Origin: Pseudomonadota bacterium
GTDB lineage: Bacteria; Pseudomonadota; Gammaproteobacteria; Burkholderiales; Burkholderiaceae_C
Reading direction: 5' to 3'
NCBI GenBank assembly: GCA_023387335.1
Contig: JAEWIF010000037.1
Coordinates: 1 to 64,000, forward strand
Length of the DNA: 64,000 bases
Below the pieces are notes generated by a model. It was given only the letters and a program-made list of their open reading frames with translations, made no database searches and was not told the DNA's origin. Both the position numbers and the translations under genes were made by a program. Positions 41,264 to 50,505 of this stretch are shown in pieces; within the stretch, counting starts at the first letter, position 1; each line of letters opens with the position of its first letter.

Positions 41264-42214
41264 ATGGACAAGCTCAAGCAGCTCGAATCCTTCGTCTCGG
41301 TGGCCACGCGCGGGAGCCTGACCGCGGCGGCCAAGGCCGAGGGCGTGGCGCCGGCCATCATGGGCCGGCGGCTGGACGCGCTGGAGGAGCGGCTGGGCGT
41401 CAAGCTGCTGATGCGCACCACCCGGCGGCTGACGCTCACCCACGAGGGCAGCGCCTTCCTGGAGGATTGCCAGCGGTTGCTGGCCGACATCGCCAACGCC
41501 GAAGCCAGCGTCAGCGCCGGTGGCGTGAAGGCCAGTGGTCACTTACGGATCACGGCGCCGGCCGGCTTCGGCCGCCGCCATGTCGCTCCGCTGGTCCCGC
41601 AGTTCCGGCGGCTGCACCAGGACGTGACGGTCTCGCTCAACCTCAGCGACCGGGTGGTCGACCTGGCTGGCGAGGGCTACGACTGCGCCGTGCGCGTCGG
41701 CGACCTGCCGGATTCCTCGCTGGTCAGCGTGCGCATGGCCGACAACCGGCGCATGTGCGTGGCCACGCCCGAGTACCTGGAGCGCCACGGCACGCCGCAG
41801 CATCCCAACGACCTGGCGCGGTTCGACTGCCTCACGCTGTCGAGCGACGCGTCGCAGGTGCGTGGCTGGGCTTTCTCCGTCGCGAAAGGCGAGGGCCGCG
41901 AGGTCATCCATTTCCGCCCCGGCGGCCCGCTGGACTGTTCCGACGGCCAGGTGCTGCACGACTGGTGCCTGCAGGGCCATGGCATCGCCTGGCGCAGCAC
42001 CTGGGAGGTGGAGTCCGAGATCGCCGCCGGCCGGCTGGTCGAGGTGCTGGCGGAGTTCGCCGCGCCGCCCAACGGCATCTACGCGGTGTTCCCGCAGCGC
42101 AAGCACCTGCCGGTGCGCGTGCGGCTGTGGATCGAGTTCCTCAAGCAGCATTTCGGCCGGCCCGAGTTCTGGCGGGCCTCCTCCACGCAAGACAACGACA
42201 CGCCCACCGAATGA
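41264..42214 (+). CDS. LysR-family transcriptional regulator
   Basis: This 316-residue regulator has the N-terminal winged helix (LKQLESFVSVATRGSLTAAA, then KAEGVAPAIMGRRLDALEER, ~4-55) and a periplasmic-binding-fold effector domain (~90-300). It is divergent from glcB and probably controls it (inference from position and the dyad between them). Its stop overlaps the start of a DUF2214 gene (ATGA, 42211-42214). Confidence 0.93.
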   Translation: MDKLKQLESFVSVATRGSLTAAAKAEGVAPAIMGRRLDALEERLGVKLLMRTTRRLTLTHEGSAFLEDCQRLLADIANAEASVSAGGVKASGHLRITAPAGFGRRHVAPLVPQFRRLHQDVTVSLNLSDRVVDLAGEGYDCAVRVGDLPDSSLVSVRMADNRRMCVATPEYLERHGTPQHPNDLARFDCLTLSSDASQVRGWAFSVAKGEGREVIHFRPGGPLDCSDGQVLHDWCLQGHGIAWRSTWEVESEIAAGRLVEVLAEFAAPPNGIYAVFPQRKHLPVRVRLWIEFLKQHFGRPEFWRASSTQDNDTPTE

Positions 42215-42663
42215 CGACCGAAGCCCTGCTCGCCTACGTCCACATCCTCGCCTTCCTGACCCTGGTGGTCTTCGTCTCCAGCGAAGCCGCGCTGTGCCGG
42301 CCGGAATGGCTCAACGCCACGATCGTCGAGCGGCTGGTGACGGTGGACCGCGTCTACGGCATCGCCGCGGGCGCGGTGTTCCTCACCGGGCTGGCGCGCA
42401 TCTTCCTGGGCGCCAAGGGCGCCTCGTACTACGGCCACAACTGGCTGCTGTGGGTCAAGGTCGGGCTGTTCGTGGCGGTGGGGCTGATGTCGATCCGGCC
42501 GACCGTGCGTTTCGCCCGCTGGCGCAAGGCGCTGCGGGCTGACGGCCGGCTGCCGTCCGCCGACGAAGTGCGCCAGGTGCGCCGCTGGGTGATGCAGCAG
42601 GCGCACGTGATTCCCTTCATCCCGCTGGCGGCGGTGTTCCTCGCGCGCGGATACGGGAACTGA
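42211..42663 (+). CDS. DUF2214 family membrane protein
   Basis: This 150-residue integral membrane protein has about four helices (~8-27, ~48-68, ~80-98, ~130-147). MTTEALLAYVHILAFLTLVV and ARIFLGAKGASYYGHNWLLW match the DUF2214 family. The function is unknown. ATG 42211 overlaps the LysR stop. His11 and other polar residues within helices could bind a cofactor, but this is speculation. Confidence 0.83.
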   Translation: MTTEALLAYVHILAFLTLVVFVSSEAALCRPEWLNATIVERLVTVDRVYGIAAGAVFLTGLARIFLGAKGASYYGHNWLLWVKVGLFVAVGLMSIRPTVRFARWRKALRADGRLPSADEVRQVRRWVMQQAHVIPFIPLAAVFLARGYGN

Positions 42664-42704
42664 TGCACGCGGGAGGGTCGGTGCGCGGTCCGTAAAATCC
42701 CGCG

Positions 42705-44378
42705 ATGCTCCTAGTGAAAGAAGAACTCCTCGGCGCGCTGGCGTCGGGGCTGGACAAGCTCTCGCCGGGCGCGGGCGCCAGGGCGGCGTTCGAGTCGCCC
42801 AAGGTCGCCGCGCACGGCGACCTCGCCTGCACCGCGGCCATGCAGCTGGCCAAGCCGCTCAAGGCCAATCCGCGCCAGGTGGCGGAACAGCTCAAGGCCG
42901 AGCTGGCCGCCTTGCCCGCGTTCCAGCGCTGGGTCGATGCGATCGAGATCGCCGGCCCCGGTTTCCTGAACATCCGCCTCAAGCCCACCGCCAAGCAGCA
43001 GGTCGTGCGCGAAGTGCTCGAAGCCGGAACGCGATACGGCCAGCGCCAGTCCAGCGGCCAGCGAATGATGGTGGAGTTTGTCTCCGCCAACCCCACCGGC
43101 CCGCTGCATGTGGGCCATGGCCGCCAGGCCGCGCTGGGCGACGCCATCTGCAACCTGTACGCCAGCCAGGGCTGGGACGTGCACCGCGAGTTCTATTACA
43201 ACGACGCGGGCGTGCAGATCGCCACCCTGGCCACCTCGACCCAGCTGCGCGCCAGGGGCGTGAAGCCGGGCGACCCGCAGTGGCCCGAGGCCGCCTACAA
43301 CGGCGACTACATCCAGGACATCGCCGACGACTTCAAGGCCCGCAAGACCGTCAAGGCCGACGACCGCGAGTTCACCGCTTCGGGCGACCCGGAGGACCTC
43401 GACTCGATCCGCCAGTTCGCGGTCGCCTACCTGCGCCACGAGCAGGACCTGGACCTCAAGGCGTTCGCGGTCAAGTTCGACCACTACTACCTGGAGTCCA
43501 GTCTCTACACCAGCGGCAAGGTCGAAGCCGCCGTGCGCCGCCTGCAGGACGCCGGCAAGACCTACGAGCAGGACGGCGCGCTCTGGCTGAAGTCCACCGA
43601 CTACGGCGACGACAAGGACCGCGTGATGCGCAAGTCCGACGGCACGTACACCTACTTCGTGCCCGACGTCGCGTACCACATCTCCAAGTGGGAGCGCGGC
43701 TTCCGCAAGGCCGTGAACATCCAGGGCACCGACCACCACGGCACCATCGCGCGCGTGCGCGCCGGCCTGCAGGCCGCGGGCGTGGGCATCCCCGAGGGCT
43801 ACCCGGACTACGTGCTGCACACCATGGTGCGCGTGATGCGCGGCGGCCAGGAGGTCAAGATCTCCAAGCGCGCCGGCAGCTACGTCACGCTGCGCGACCT
43901 GATCGAGTGGACCAGCAAGGACGCGGTGCGCTTCTTCCTGCTCTCGCGCAAGCCCGACACCGAGTACGTGTTCGACGTCGACCTCGCGCTGGCGCAGAAC
44001 AACGACAACCCGGTGTACTACGTGCAGTACGCGCATGCGCGCATCTGCTCGGTGCTGGCGGCGTGGGGCGGTGATGCCGCCACGCTGCAGGGCGCGGATC
44101 TGTCGCTGCTGGACAGCCCGGCCGCGCTGTCGCTGATGCTGCAGCTGGCCAAGTACCCCGACATGCTGACCGCCGCGGCTGTGGACTTCGCGCCGCACGA
44201 CGTCACGTTCTACCTGCGCGAGCTCGCTGCCGCCTACCACTCCTACTATGATGCCGAGCGCATCCTGGTCGACGACGAGGGTGTCAAGCGGGCCCGCCTG
44301 GCACTGGTGGCCGCCACCGCCCAGGTGCTGCGAAACGGATTGGCGATGCTGGGCGTGGGCGCGCCCGAGAAGATGTGA
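42705..44378 (+). CDS. argS: Arginyl-tRNA synthetase
   Basis: This 557-residue class I synthetase charges tRNA-Arg. The N-terminal additional domain is followed by PTGPLHVGHGRQAALGD (the HIGH motif, ~129-145), QGTDHHGTIARVRAG, and KISKRAGSYVTLRDL (a degenerate KMSKS, usual for ArgS). The C-terminal DALR anticodon-binding domain ends the protein. ATG 42705 gives the family start. The GTG of the SPOR-protein gene overlaps its stop. Confidence 0.96.
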   Translation: MLLVKEELLGALASGLDKLSPGAGARAAFESPKVAAHGDLACTAAMQLAKPLKANPRQVAEQLKAELAALPAFQRWVDAIEIAGPGFLNIRLKPTAKQQVVREVLEAGTRYGQRQSSGQRMMVEFVSANPTGPLHVGHGRQAALGDAICNLYASQGWDVHREFYYNDAGVQIATLATSTQLRARGVKPGDPQWPEAAYNGDYIQDIADDFKARKTVKADDREFTASGDPEDLDSIRQFAVAYLRHEQDLDLKAFAVKFDHYYLESSLYTSGKVEAAVRRLQDAGKTYEQDGALWLKSTDYGDDKDRVMRKSDGTYTYFVPDVAYHISKWERGFRKAVNIQGTDHHGTIARVRAGLQAAGVGIPEGYPDYVLHTMVRVMRGGQEVKISKRAGSYVTLRDLIEWTSKDAVRFFLLSRKPDTEYVFDVDLALAQNNDNPVYYVQYAHARICSVLAAWGGDAATLQGADLSLLDSPAALSLMLQLAKYPDMLTAAAVDFAPHDVTFYLRELAAAYHSYYDAERILVDDEGVKRARLALVAATAQVLRNGLAMLGVGAPEKM

Positions 44379-45004
44379 GCAAGATCGTGAACAGACAGCG
44401 TGGCAATGTGCTCGTGGGCATCATCATCGGCGTGGTGCTCGGCTTGGGGGCCGCGCTCGCGGTCGCCGTCTACGTCACCAAGGTGCCGATCCCGTTCGTC
44501 AGCAAGACGCCGGCCCGCACCGCCGAGCAGGACGCGGCCGAATCGCGCAAGAACAAGGACTGGGATCCCAACACGCCGCTCTACGGGCGCAATCCCGCCA
44601 AGCCGCTGCCGCCGGTGGCCGCGCCTGCCGCGCCCGGCGCTTCCGGCCCGGTGACCGCCGCGCCCAGCCGTCCCGCGGCGCCGGCTTCCGCGCCGGCCAA
44701 CGCGCGCTCGGCCGATCCGCTGGGCGACCTGGCCGCCGCGCGTTCGAGCAGCCCCGCCTCCTCCGATCCCTTCATCTACTTCGTCCAGGTGGGCGCGTTC
44801 CGCACCCCCGAGGACGCCGAAACCCAGCGGGCCAAGCTGTCGCTGATGGGCGTTGAAGCGCGCGTCACCGAGCGCGAGCAGTCCGGCCGCCAGGTGTTCC
44901 GCGTGCGCGTGGGCCCGTTCGACCGCAAGGACGATGCCGACCTCAGCAAGCAGAAGCTGGAAGCCGTGGGCCTGGAAACGGCCCTGGTACGAGTGCAACG
45001 CTGA
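44375..45004 (+). CDS. SPOR-domain membrane protein
   Basis: This 209-residue protein has one N-terminal transmembrane helix (NVLVGIIIGVVLGLGAALAV, ~10-30), a Pro/Ala-rich periplasmic linker, and a C-terminal SPOR domain at ~130-209 (IYFVQVGAFRTPEDAETQRA, then VFRVRVGPFDRKDDADLSKQ). SPOR domains bind septal peptidoglycan stripped of stem peptides, which suggests a division-site role like FtsN/DedD. The start is GTG 44375, overlapping the argS stop. argS-SPOR-dsbA is a conserved Burkholderiales order. Confidence 0.9.
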   Translation: MSKIVNRQRGNVLVGIIIGVVLGLGAALAVAVYVTKVPIPFVSKTPARTAEQDAAESRKNKDWDPNTPLYGRNPAKPLPPVAAPAAPGASGPVTAAPSRPAAPASAPANARSADPLGDLAAARSSSPASSDPFIYFVQVGAFRTPEDAETQRAKLSLMGVEARVTEREQSGRQVFRVRVGPFDRKDDADLSKQKLEAVGLETALVRVQR

Positions 45005-45091
45005 GGCAACGCCGGCGCAAAGCCCGGGCAAAGCCGGAACCTTTGGCGGCCCGCCGGGCTCAGACCCCGAACTCAAGGAGTGCAAACCGAG

Positions 45092-45745
45092 ATGAATCGA
45101 CGTGAGTTTTCCGCAGGCGCCGCCTGCGTGGCCGCCGTGGCGGGCCTGGGCCTTTCCCCGATGGTGGCCTGGGCGCAGAAGAAGCCCGAGGACGGCAACG
45201 AGTACAAGACGCTGGACAAGCGCGTCGCCACCGAGGCGCCCGCCGGCAAGATCGAGGTCGTCGAGTTCTTCTGGTACGCCTGCCCGCACTGCAACGCCTT
45301 CGAGCCGCAGCTGGAAGCCTGGCAGAAGAAGCTGCCCGCCGACGTGGTGCTGCGCCGCGTGCCGGTGGCCTTCCGCGACGACTTCGTGCCCCAGCAGCGG
45401 CTGTTCTACACGCTGGAAGCGATGGGCAAGCTGGACGAGCTGCACCGCAAGGTGTTCAACGCCATCCACCAGGAGAAGCTGGCCCTGAACAAGGAAGACC
45501 TGATCCTGGCGTGGGTCGAGAAGCAGGGCGTGGACAAGGCCAAGTTCCAGGAGACCTACAACTCCTTCGGCACGTCCACCAAGGCGCGCCGCGCGGCGCA
45601 GCTGCAGGACGCGTTCAAGGTCGAGGGCGTCCCCGCGCTGGGCATCGCCGGCCGCTGGTACACCGACGGTTCGATGGCCGGCAACATGCCGCGCGCGGTG
45701 CAGGTCGCCGAGTACCTGATCGCCGAGGCCCGCAAGGCGCGCTGA
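45092..45745 (+). CDS. dsbA: Thiol:disulfide interchange protein DsbA
   Basis: This 217-residue periplasmic oxidase introduces disulfide bonds in exported proteins. The signal peptide begins MNRREFSAGAACVAAVAGLG, with arginines near the start that could allow Tat recognition, and ends at MVAWA. The active site is CPHC at residues 64-67 within FFWYACPHCNAFEPQL, and the cis-proline loop GVPALGIAG is near 186-194. ATG 45092 is preceded by AAGGAG; an in-frame GTG 12 bases earlier is less likely. A good terminator follows. Confidence 0.95.
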   Translation: MNRREFSAGAACVAAVAGLGLSPMVAWAQKKPEDGNEYKTLDKRVATEAPAGKIEVVEFFWYACPHCNAFEPQLEAWQKKLPADVVLRRVPVAFRDDFVPQQRLFYTLEAMGKLDELHRKVFNAIHQEKLALNKEDLILAWVEKQGVDKAKFQETYNSFGTSTKARRAAQLQDAFKVEGVPALGIAGRWYTDGSMAGNMPRAVQVAEYLIAEARKAR

Positions 45746-45772
45746 TCCGCGCTTGCCTGTCAACCTGGACGG

Positions 45773-45795
45773 AGCCCGCTTCGGCGGGCTTTTTC
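45773..45795 (+). terminator. Rho-independent terminator after dsbA
   Basis: AGCCCGC (45773-45779) and GCGGGCT (45784-45790) pair around a TTCG tetraloop, followed by TTTT. Confidence 0.88.
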
Positions 45796-45839
45796 GTTGG
45801 CGCGCCGCCCGCCCTCGCTACAATGCGCCAGCAAGATTC

Positions 45840-46460
45840 ATGCCTTCCATGAAACCAGTCTTCTTCGCTGCCGTGCTGTCCGCCGCCGTGCTCGCCTTCC
45901 CGGTCCAGGCCGAGCGAGCCGACCGTGAGAAGCCGATGAACATCGAGTCCGACTCCCTCCGTTACGACGACCTGCGCCAGACCAGCGTGTTCACCGGACG
46001 CGTGGTGGTGACGAAGGGAACGATCGTGATCCGCGGCGCGCGCATGGACGTGCGCCAGGATCCCGAGGGTTACCAGTACGGCATCGTCACGGCCGAGCCG
46101 GGCAAGCGCGCGTTCTACCGCCAGAAGCGCGAGGGCGTGGACGAGTGGATCGAAGGCGAGGGCGAGGTCATCGACTACGACGGCAAGGCCGACCGGGTGA
46201 AGTTCATCCGCCGCGCCGAGATGCGCCGCTACCGCGGCGCGACGCTCAGCGACGAGATGGTGGGCAGCCTGATCACCTACGACAACACCACCGACGTGTT
46301 CACCGTCGACGGCGGGCCGGCCTCGGCCACGCCGGGCGGGCGGGTGCGCGCGGTGCTGGCGCCGCGCGACAGCGCGTCGGCGCCCGCTTCCAGCCCGCGT
46401 CCGGCCACGCCGCCGGCGCAGCTGCGGCCCAGCCAGACGCTGAACGGGGACGCGCGGTGA
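45840..46460 (+). CDS. lptA: Lipopolysaccharide transport periplasmic protein LptA
   Basis: This 206-residue periplasmic OstA-fold protein forms the LPS bridge between inner and outer membranes. A signal peptide (MKPVFFAAVLSAAVLAFPVQA) is followed by KPMNIESDSLRYDDLRQTSV and VFTGRVVVTKGTIVIRG, typical LptA strands at ~40-80. A Pro/Ala/Ser tail begins near 170. ATG 45840 is used here, and ATG 45849 is equally plausible. TACAAT upstream (45829-45834) may be the promoter -10 element. Its stop overlaps the lptB GTG. Confidence 0.92.
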   Translation: MPSMKPVFFAAVLSAAVLAFPVQAERADREKPMNIESDSLRYDDLRQTSVFTGRVVVTKGTIVIRGARMDVRQDPEGYQYGIVTAEPGKRAFYRQKREGVDEWIEGEGEVIDYDGKADRVKFIRRAEMRRYRGATLSDEMVGSLITYDNTTDVFTVDGGPASATPGGRVRAVLAPRDSASAPASSPRPATPPAQLRPSQTLNGDAR

Positions 46461-47248
46461 GGGCGGATCCGCAGGAAGCCTTGCGGCCCGAGTCCGGTGC
46501 CATGCCGGTCAGCCGGCTGGAGGCCAGGCACCTGCAGAAGGCCTACGGCAGCCGCAAGGTGGTCAAGGACGTCTCGCTGGCGGTCGACAAGGGCGAGGTG
46601 GTCGGGCTGCTGGGTCCCAACGGCGCGGGCAAGACCACGTCGTTCTACATGATCGTGGGCCTGGTGCGCGCCGACGCCGGCGCCATCTCCATCGACGGGC
46701 GCCCGGTCGAGCACATGCCGATCCACCGCCGTTCCCGGCTCGGCCTGTCGTACCTGCCGCAGGAAGCTTCGATCTTCCGCAAGCTCAACGTCGCAGAGAA
46801 CGTGCGCGCCGTGCTCGAGCTGCAGCACGACGAAGAAGGCCGGCCGCTCTCGCGCGAGGCCATCGAGCAGCGGCTTGATGCCCTGCTGGCCGACCTGCGG
46901 GTGGACCACCTGCGCGACTCGCCGTCGGTGGCGCTGTCGGGCGGCGAGCGGCGGCGCGTGGAGATCGCGCGCGCCCTGGCGACGCAGCCGCGCTTCATCC
47001 TGCTGGACGAGCCGTTCGCCGGCATCGACCCGATCGCGGTGATCGAGATCCAGCGGATCATCGGCTTCCTCAAGTCGCGCGGCATCGGCGTGCTCATCAC
47101 CGACCACAACGTGCGCGAAACGCTGGGCATCTGCGACCACGCCTACATCATCAGCGACGGCCACGTGCTGGCGCAGGGCACGCCGGCCGACATCGTGAAC
47201 AACGCGGACGTCCGCCGGGTGTACCTCGGCGAGCATTTCCGCATGTAA
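46457..47248 (+). CDS. lptB: LPS export ABC transporter ATP-binding protein LptB
   Basis: This 263-residue cytoplasmic ATPase powers LPS extraction by LptFG. The Walker A GPNGAGKTTSFYM is near 53-66, the ABC signature LSGGERRRVEIARAL near 160-175, and Walker B FILLDEPFAGIDP near 180-193. An H-loop histidine is in LITDHNVRE. The start is taken as GTG 46457, overlapping the lptA stop. ATG 46502, 15 codons later, is an alternative that matches shorter family members. rpoN follows after 23 bases. Confidence 0.94.
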   Translation: MRADPQEALRPESGAMPVSRLEARHLQKAYGSRKVVKDVSLAVDKGEVVGLLGPNGAGKTTSFYMIVGLVRADAGAISIDGRPVEHMPIHRRSRLGLSYLPQEASIFRKLNVAENVRAVLELQHDEEGRPLSREAIEQRLDALLADLRVDHLRDSPSVALSGGERRRVEIARALATQPRFILLDEPFAGIDPIAVIEIQRIIGFLKSRGIGVLITDHNVRETLGICDHAYIISDGHVLAQGTPADIVNNADVRRVYLGEHFRM

Positions 47249-47271
47249 GCGCGCGGCATGCGGAAGTACCC

Positions 47272-48828
47272 ATGAAGCAGGGCCTCTCGCTTCGCGTCTC
47301 GCAGCACCTTGCGCTGACGCCGCAGCTGCAGCAGTCGATCCGGCTGCTGCAGCTGTCGACGCTGGAGCTCTCGCAGGAAGTCGAGCAGATGCTCGGCGAC
47401 AACCCCTTCCTCGAAGTCACGCAGGACGAGGCGCCGCGCGAGGAGTTCGGGCTCGCCCAGGCCGACACGCCGCCGCCCGAGTCCGAGCGCGAGGAGGCCG
47501 CCGCGGAGTTCTCGTCGTATGAGTCCGACCGCGTCACCGGCAGCGCCACCGAATCCGAAGCCCCGGCCGAGCCGGCCGAAAGCCCCAGCGACTGGGATGG
47601 CGACGGCACCACCGAGCTGGTGCCCGACGACGGCGAATGGGGCGGCGAGGCGCAGGCGCGCCGCAACAACCTGGGCGGCGAAGAGGACGTCGATGCCGCC
47701 GACCTGGCCCACGGCCATGAATCGCTGCAGGACCACCTGCACCGGCAGGCGCTGGGGTTGCGGCTCGCGGAGGAAGACCGCGCGGCGCTGCGTTTCCTGA
47801 TCGAGTCGCTCAACGACGACGGCTACCTGGAAGACACGCTCGAGGCCCTGGCCGCGGGCCTGGCGCCCGGAATGGACGAGCAGCAGGAAGAGCTGGCCCA
47901 CCGCTTCACCGTCGCCCTGCGCCTCCTGCACCATCTCGACCCGCCCGGCGTGGGCGCGCGTTCGCTCGCCGAATGCCTGACGCTGCAGCTGCAGTCGCGC
48001 CAGGGCGACGATGACGAGGAAGCGCGCGAGGCCGCTCTGGCGATCTGCCGCCACCCGATGGACCTGCTGGCGCGACGCGACGTCAAGCGCCTGGCCCAGC
48101 TGTGCGGGCAGTCCGACGCCTGCATCAAGTCGGCCATCGGGCTGATCACGCGGCTGGAGCCCAAGCCCGGCCGGCGCTTCGTCAACGTGGAGCGCAACAT
48201 CGTCGTGCCCGACGTGCTGGTCAGCAAGGTCGGCCGCGGCAACCAGTTCCGCTTCCGCGTCCAGCTCAACCCCGACGTGATGCCGCGCCTGCGCGTGCAC
48301 GACGTCTATGCCGGCGCGCTGAAGGCGCACAAGGGCGAGGGCCACCAGGCGCTGCAGCAGCGGCTGCAGGAGGCGCGCTGGTTCATCAAGAACATCCAGC
48401 AGCGCTTCGACACCATCCTGCGCGTGTCCAACGCCATCGTGGAGCGGCAGAAGAACTTCTTCGTGCACGGCGAGCTGGCCATGCGCCCGCTGGTGCTGCG
48501 CGAGATCGCCGACGAGCTGGGCCTGCACGAGTCCACCATCTCGCGCGTGACCACGGCCAAGTACATGTCCACGCCGTTCGGCACCTTCGAGCTGAAGTAC
48601 TTCTTCGGCTCGGCCCTCGGCACCGAGACCGGCGGCAACGCCTCGTCCACCGCGGTGCGCGCGCTCATCCGCCAGTTCGTCGCGTCGGAAGACGCGAAGA
48701 AGCCCCTGTCGGACAGCCAGATCTCCGAGATGCTCAAGGAGCAGGGGATCGAGTGCGCGCGCCGCACCGTCGCCAAGTACCGCGAGGCGCTGCGCATCGC
48801 GCCGGCCAACCTGCGCAAGGCGCTGTAA
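47272..48828 (+). CDS. rpoN: RNA polymerase sigma-54 factor
   Basis: This 518-residue sigma-N directs transcription from -24/-12 promoters with enhancer-binding activators. Region I is Gln/Leu-rich (MKQGLSLRVSQHLALTPQLQ), followed by an acidic region II (~60-150), the core-binding region, the helix-turn-helix (IADELGLHESTISRVTTAKY, ~410-430) and the RpoN box ARRTVAKYRE near 496-505. It follows lptB as in most proteobacteria, but hpf and ptsN, which normally come next, are about 31 kb upstream in this window. Confidence 0.97.
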   Translation: MKQGLSLRVSQHLALTPQLQQSIRLLQLSTLELSQEVEQMLGDNPFLEVTQDEAPREEFGLAQADTPPPESEREEAAAEFSSYESDRVTGSATESEAPAEPAESPSDWDGDGTTELVPDDGEWGGEAQARRNNLGGEEDVDAADLAHGHESLQDHLHRQALGLRLAEEDRAALRFLIESLNDDGYLEDTLEALAAGLAPGMDEQQEELAHRFTVALRLLHHLDPPGVGARSLAECLTLQLQSRQGDDDEEAREAALAICRHPMDLLARRDVKRLAQLCGQSDACIKSAIGLITRLEPKPGRRFVNVERNIVVPDVLVSKVGRGNQFRFRVQLNPDVMPRLRVHDVYAGALKAHKGEGHQALQQRLQEARWFIKNIQQRFDTILRVSNAIVERQKNFFVHGELAMRPLVLREIADELGLHESTISRVTTAKYMSTPFGTFELKYFFGSALGTETGGNASSTAVRALIRQFVASEDAKKPLSDSQISEMLKEQGIECARRTVAKYREALRIAPANLRKAL

Positions 48829-48833
48829 CCCGC

Positions 48834-50066
48834 TTGTCCACGCTCCAACTTTTTCTTCCCTGTGCCGCCGGCGTCGAAGACCTGCTGGCCGACGAGGTGC
48901 ATCGCCTCACCGGCCTGGCCGGCGACGACCTGCTGGTGGGCCGCGCCGGCGTCGTGGTGCGCGCGTCGTGGCGCGAGGCGCTGCGACTGAACCTGCACAG
49001 CCGGCTCGCGCAGCGCGTGCTGGCGCAGCTGTCGCACACGCCCTACCGCGCCGAGCAGGACCTGTACGAGGCCGCGGGCGCCATCGCCTGGGAGGCCTGG
49101 TTCACGCCGCGCCAGAGCTTCAAGGTCGAAGTGACCGCGCAGCACAGCCCGCTCAAGAGCCTGAACTTCGCCACGCTGCGCATCAAGGATGCGGTGGCCG
49201 ACCGCTTCCGCGACCGCGGCGGCGCGCGGCCCGACGTCGACACGCAGCGCCCCGACGTGCGAGTGTTCGCGCACCTCACGTCCACGCACTGCACGATCTA
49301 CATCGACACCTCCGGCGAGCCGCTCTTCAAGCGCGGCTGGCGCGAGGACAAGGGCGAGGCGCCGCTGAAAGAGACGCTCGCCGCCGCGATGATCGCCGCC
49401 AGCGGCTGGCGCGGCGACGTGCCGCTCTACGACCCGTGCTGCGGCAGCGGCACCATCGCGGTCGAAGCCGCGCAGGTGGCCTGCAACATCGCGCCCGGCA
49501 TCCGGCGCGCCTTCGGCTTCGAGCGGCTGCTGCCGCACCAGGCGCATGTCTGGGCGCAGCTGAAGGAAGAGGCCCGCGCGGCCGAGCGCGCCGCGCCCGT
49601 CACGGTGTTCGGCAGCGACGTTGCCTTCCGCATGGTCGACTTCGCGCGGCGCAACGCCGAGCGCGCCGGCGTCGGCCAGGCCGTGCAGCTGCGCGGCGGC
49701 GATGCGCTGCAGCGCCTGCCGCCCACCGACACGCCGGGCGTGATGCTGGTCAATCCGCCCTACGGCGAGCGCATCGAGACCGCCGGCGTGGCCGGCCGCG
49801 TGCAGCGGGGCCGCGAGCGTGCGCAGGTCGAGGGCGAAGCGGACTTCTTCGCGCAGCTGTCCACGCACTGGAAGAAGAACTACGCCGGCTGGACGGCGTG
49901 GGTGCTGACGCCCGACCTCAAACTGCCTTCGCGCATGCGGCTGAAGGAGTCGCGCCGCGTGCCGATGTGGAACGGCCCGATCGAGTGCCGCCTGTTCCGC
50001 TTCGACATGGTGGCGGGCTCGGCCCGCGGCAAACCGACCGTGAGCGATGACGCCGCTGGTGCTTGA
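48834..50066 (+). CDS. THUMP-domain RNA methyltransferase, RlmL/RlmKL N-terminal type
   Basis: This 410-residue protein has an N-terminal THUMP RNA-binding domain (~40-160) and a Rossmann methyltransferase domain with DPCCGSGTIAVEAAQVA (~203-219), GSDVAFRMVDFARRNAERAG, and the catalytic NPPYGERIE (near 303-311). The NPPY motif indicates N-methylation, as in 23S rRNA m2G2445 methyltransferase RlmL. The only workable start is TTG 48834, five bases after the rpoN stop, giving a short N-terminus (STLQLFLPCAAGVEDLLADE). Its stop lies 19 bases inside the PIN gene. Confidence 0.87.
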   Translation: MSTLQLFLPCAAGVEDLLADEVHRLTGLAGDDLLVGRAGVVVRASWREALRLNLHSRLAQRVLAQLSHTPYRAEQDLYEAAGAIAWEAWFTPRQSFKVEVTAQHSPLKSLNFATLRIKDAVADRFRDRGGARPDVDTQRPDVRVFAHLTSTHCTIYIDTSGEPLFKRGWREDKGEAPLKETLAAAMIAASGWRGDVPLYDPCCGSGTIAVEAAQVACNIAPGIRRAFGFERLLPHQAHVWAQLKEEARAAERAAPVTVFGSDVAFRMVDFARRNAERAGVGQAVQLRGGDALQRLPPTDTPGVMLVNPPYGERIETAGVAGRVQRGRERAQVEGEADFFAQLSTHWKKNYAGWTAWVLTPDLKLPSRMRLKESRRVPMWNGPIECRLFRFDMVAGSARGKPTVSDDAAGA

Positions 50067-50505
50067 CACCAACATCGTGCTGGATGTCTTCGTCTTCGCC
50101 GACGAAGCCGCGTTGCCGCTGAAGGACGAGCTGCTGGCGGGGCGCCTGCGCTGGCTGGCCACCGCCGCGATGCGCGACGAGCTCGAGCGCGTGCTGGCCT
50201 ATCCGCAGATCGTGCCGCGCCTGGCCTTCCGTGGCCTGGCCGCGGCCGACGTCCTGGCCGCCTTCGACCGGCACGTGACGCCGGTGGAGTGCGCGCCCAA
50301 GGCGCCCGTCACCTGCAAGGACCCGGACGACCAGAAGTTCATCGACCTGGCGGTGCGCGAACGCGCGATGCTGCTGAGCAAGGACGCCGCCGTGCTGACG
50401 ATGCGCAAGCGTCTGGAGGCGCTGGGGGCCTGGGCAGGCCCCGAATGGCTCAAGCCTCGTCATCCCCGCGAAGGCGGGGATCCAGTGCTTCCTTCGGGCT
50501 CCTGA
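50047..50505 (+). CDS. PIN-domain protein (putative toxin component) with repeat-encoded tail
   Basis: This 152-residue PIN-fold nuclease-like protein has a first acidic residue in PLVLDTNIVLDVF (Asp7), a Glu in AAMRDELERVL, and the DPDDQKFIDLA cluster near 97-107. All four acidic positions expected for metal binding are present. No antitoxin-like gene is adjacent, so the family name 'toxin' may not apply. The last ~15 residues (RHPREGGDPVLPSGS) are encoded by the palindromic repeat at 50455-50548, which has supplied the stop codon. It overlaps the end of the methyltransferase gene by 20 bases. Confidence 0.8.
   Translation: MTPLVLDTNIVLDVFVFADEAALPLKDELLAGRLRWLATAAMRDELERVLAYPQIVPRLAFRGLAAADVLAAFDRHVTPVECAPKAPVTCKDPDDQKFIDLAVRERAMLLSKDAAVLTMRKRLEALGAWAGPEWLKPRHPREGGDPVLPSGS

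Noticed and set aside
50047..50505. A toxin-antitoxin system formed by the PIN protein
   Set aside because: Neither neighbour is an antitoxin: upstream is an RNA methyltransferase and downstream a REP-like repeat and pncC on the other strand.
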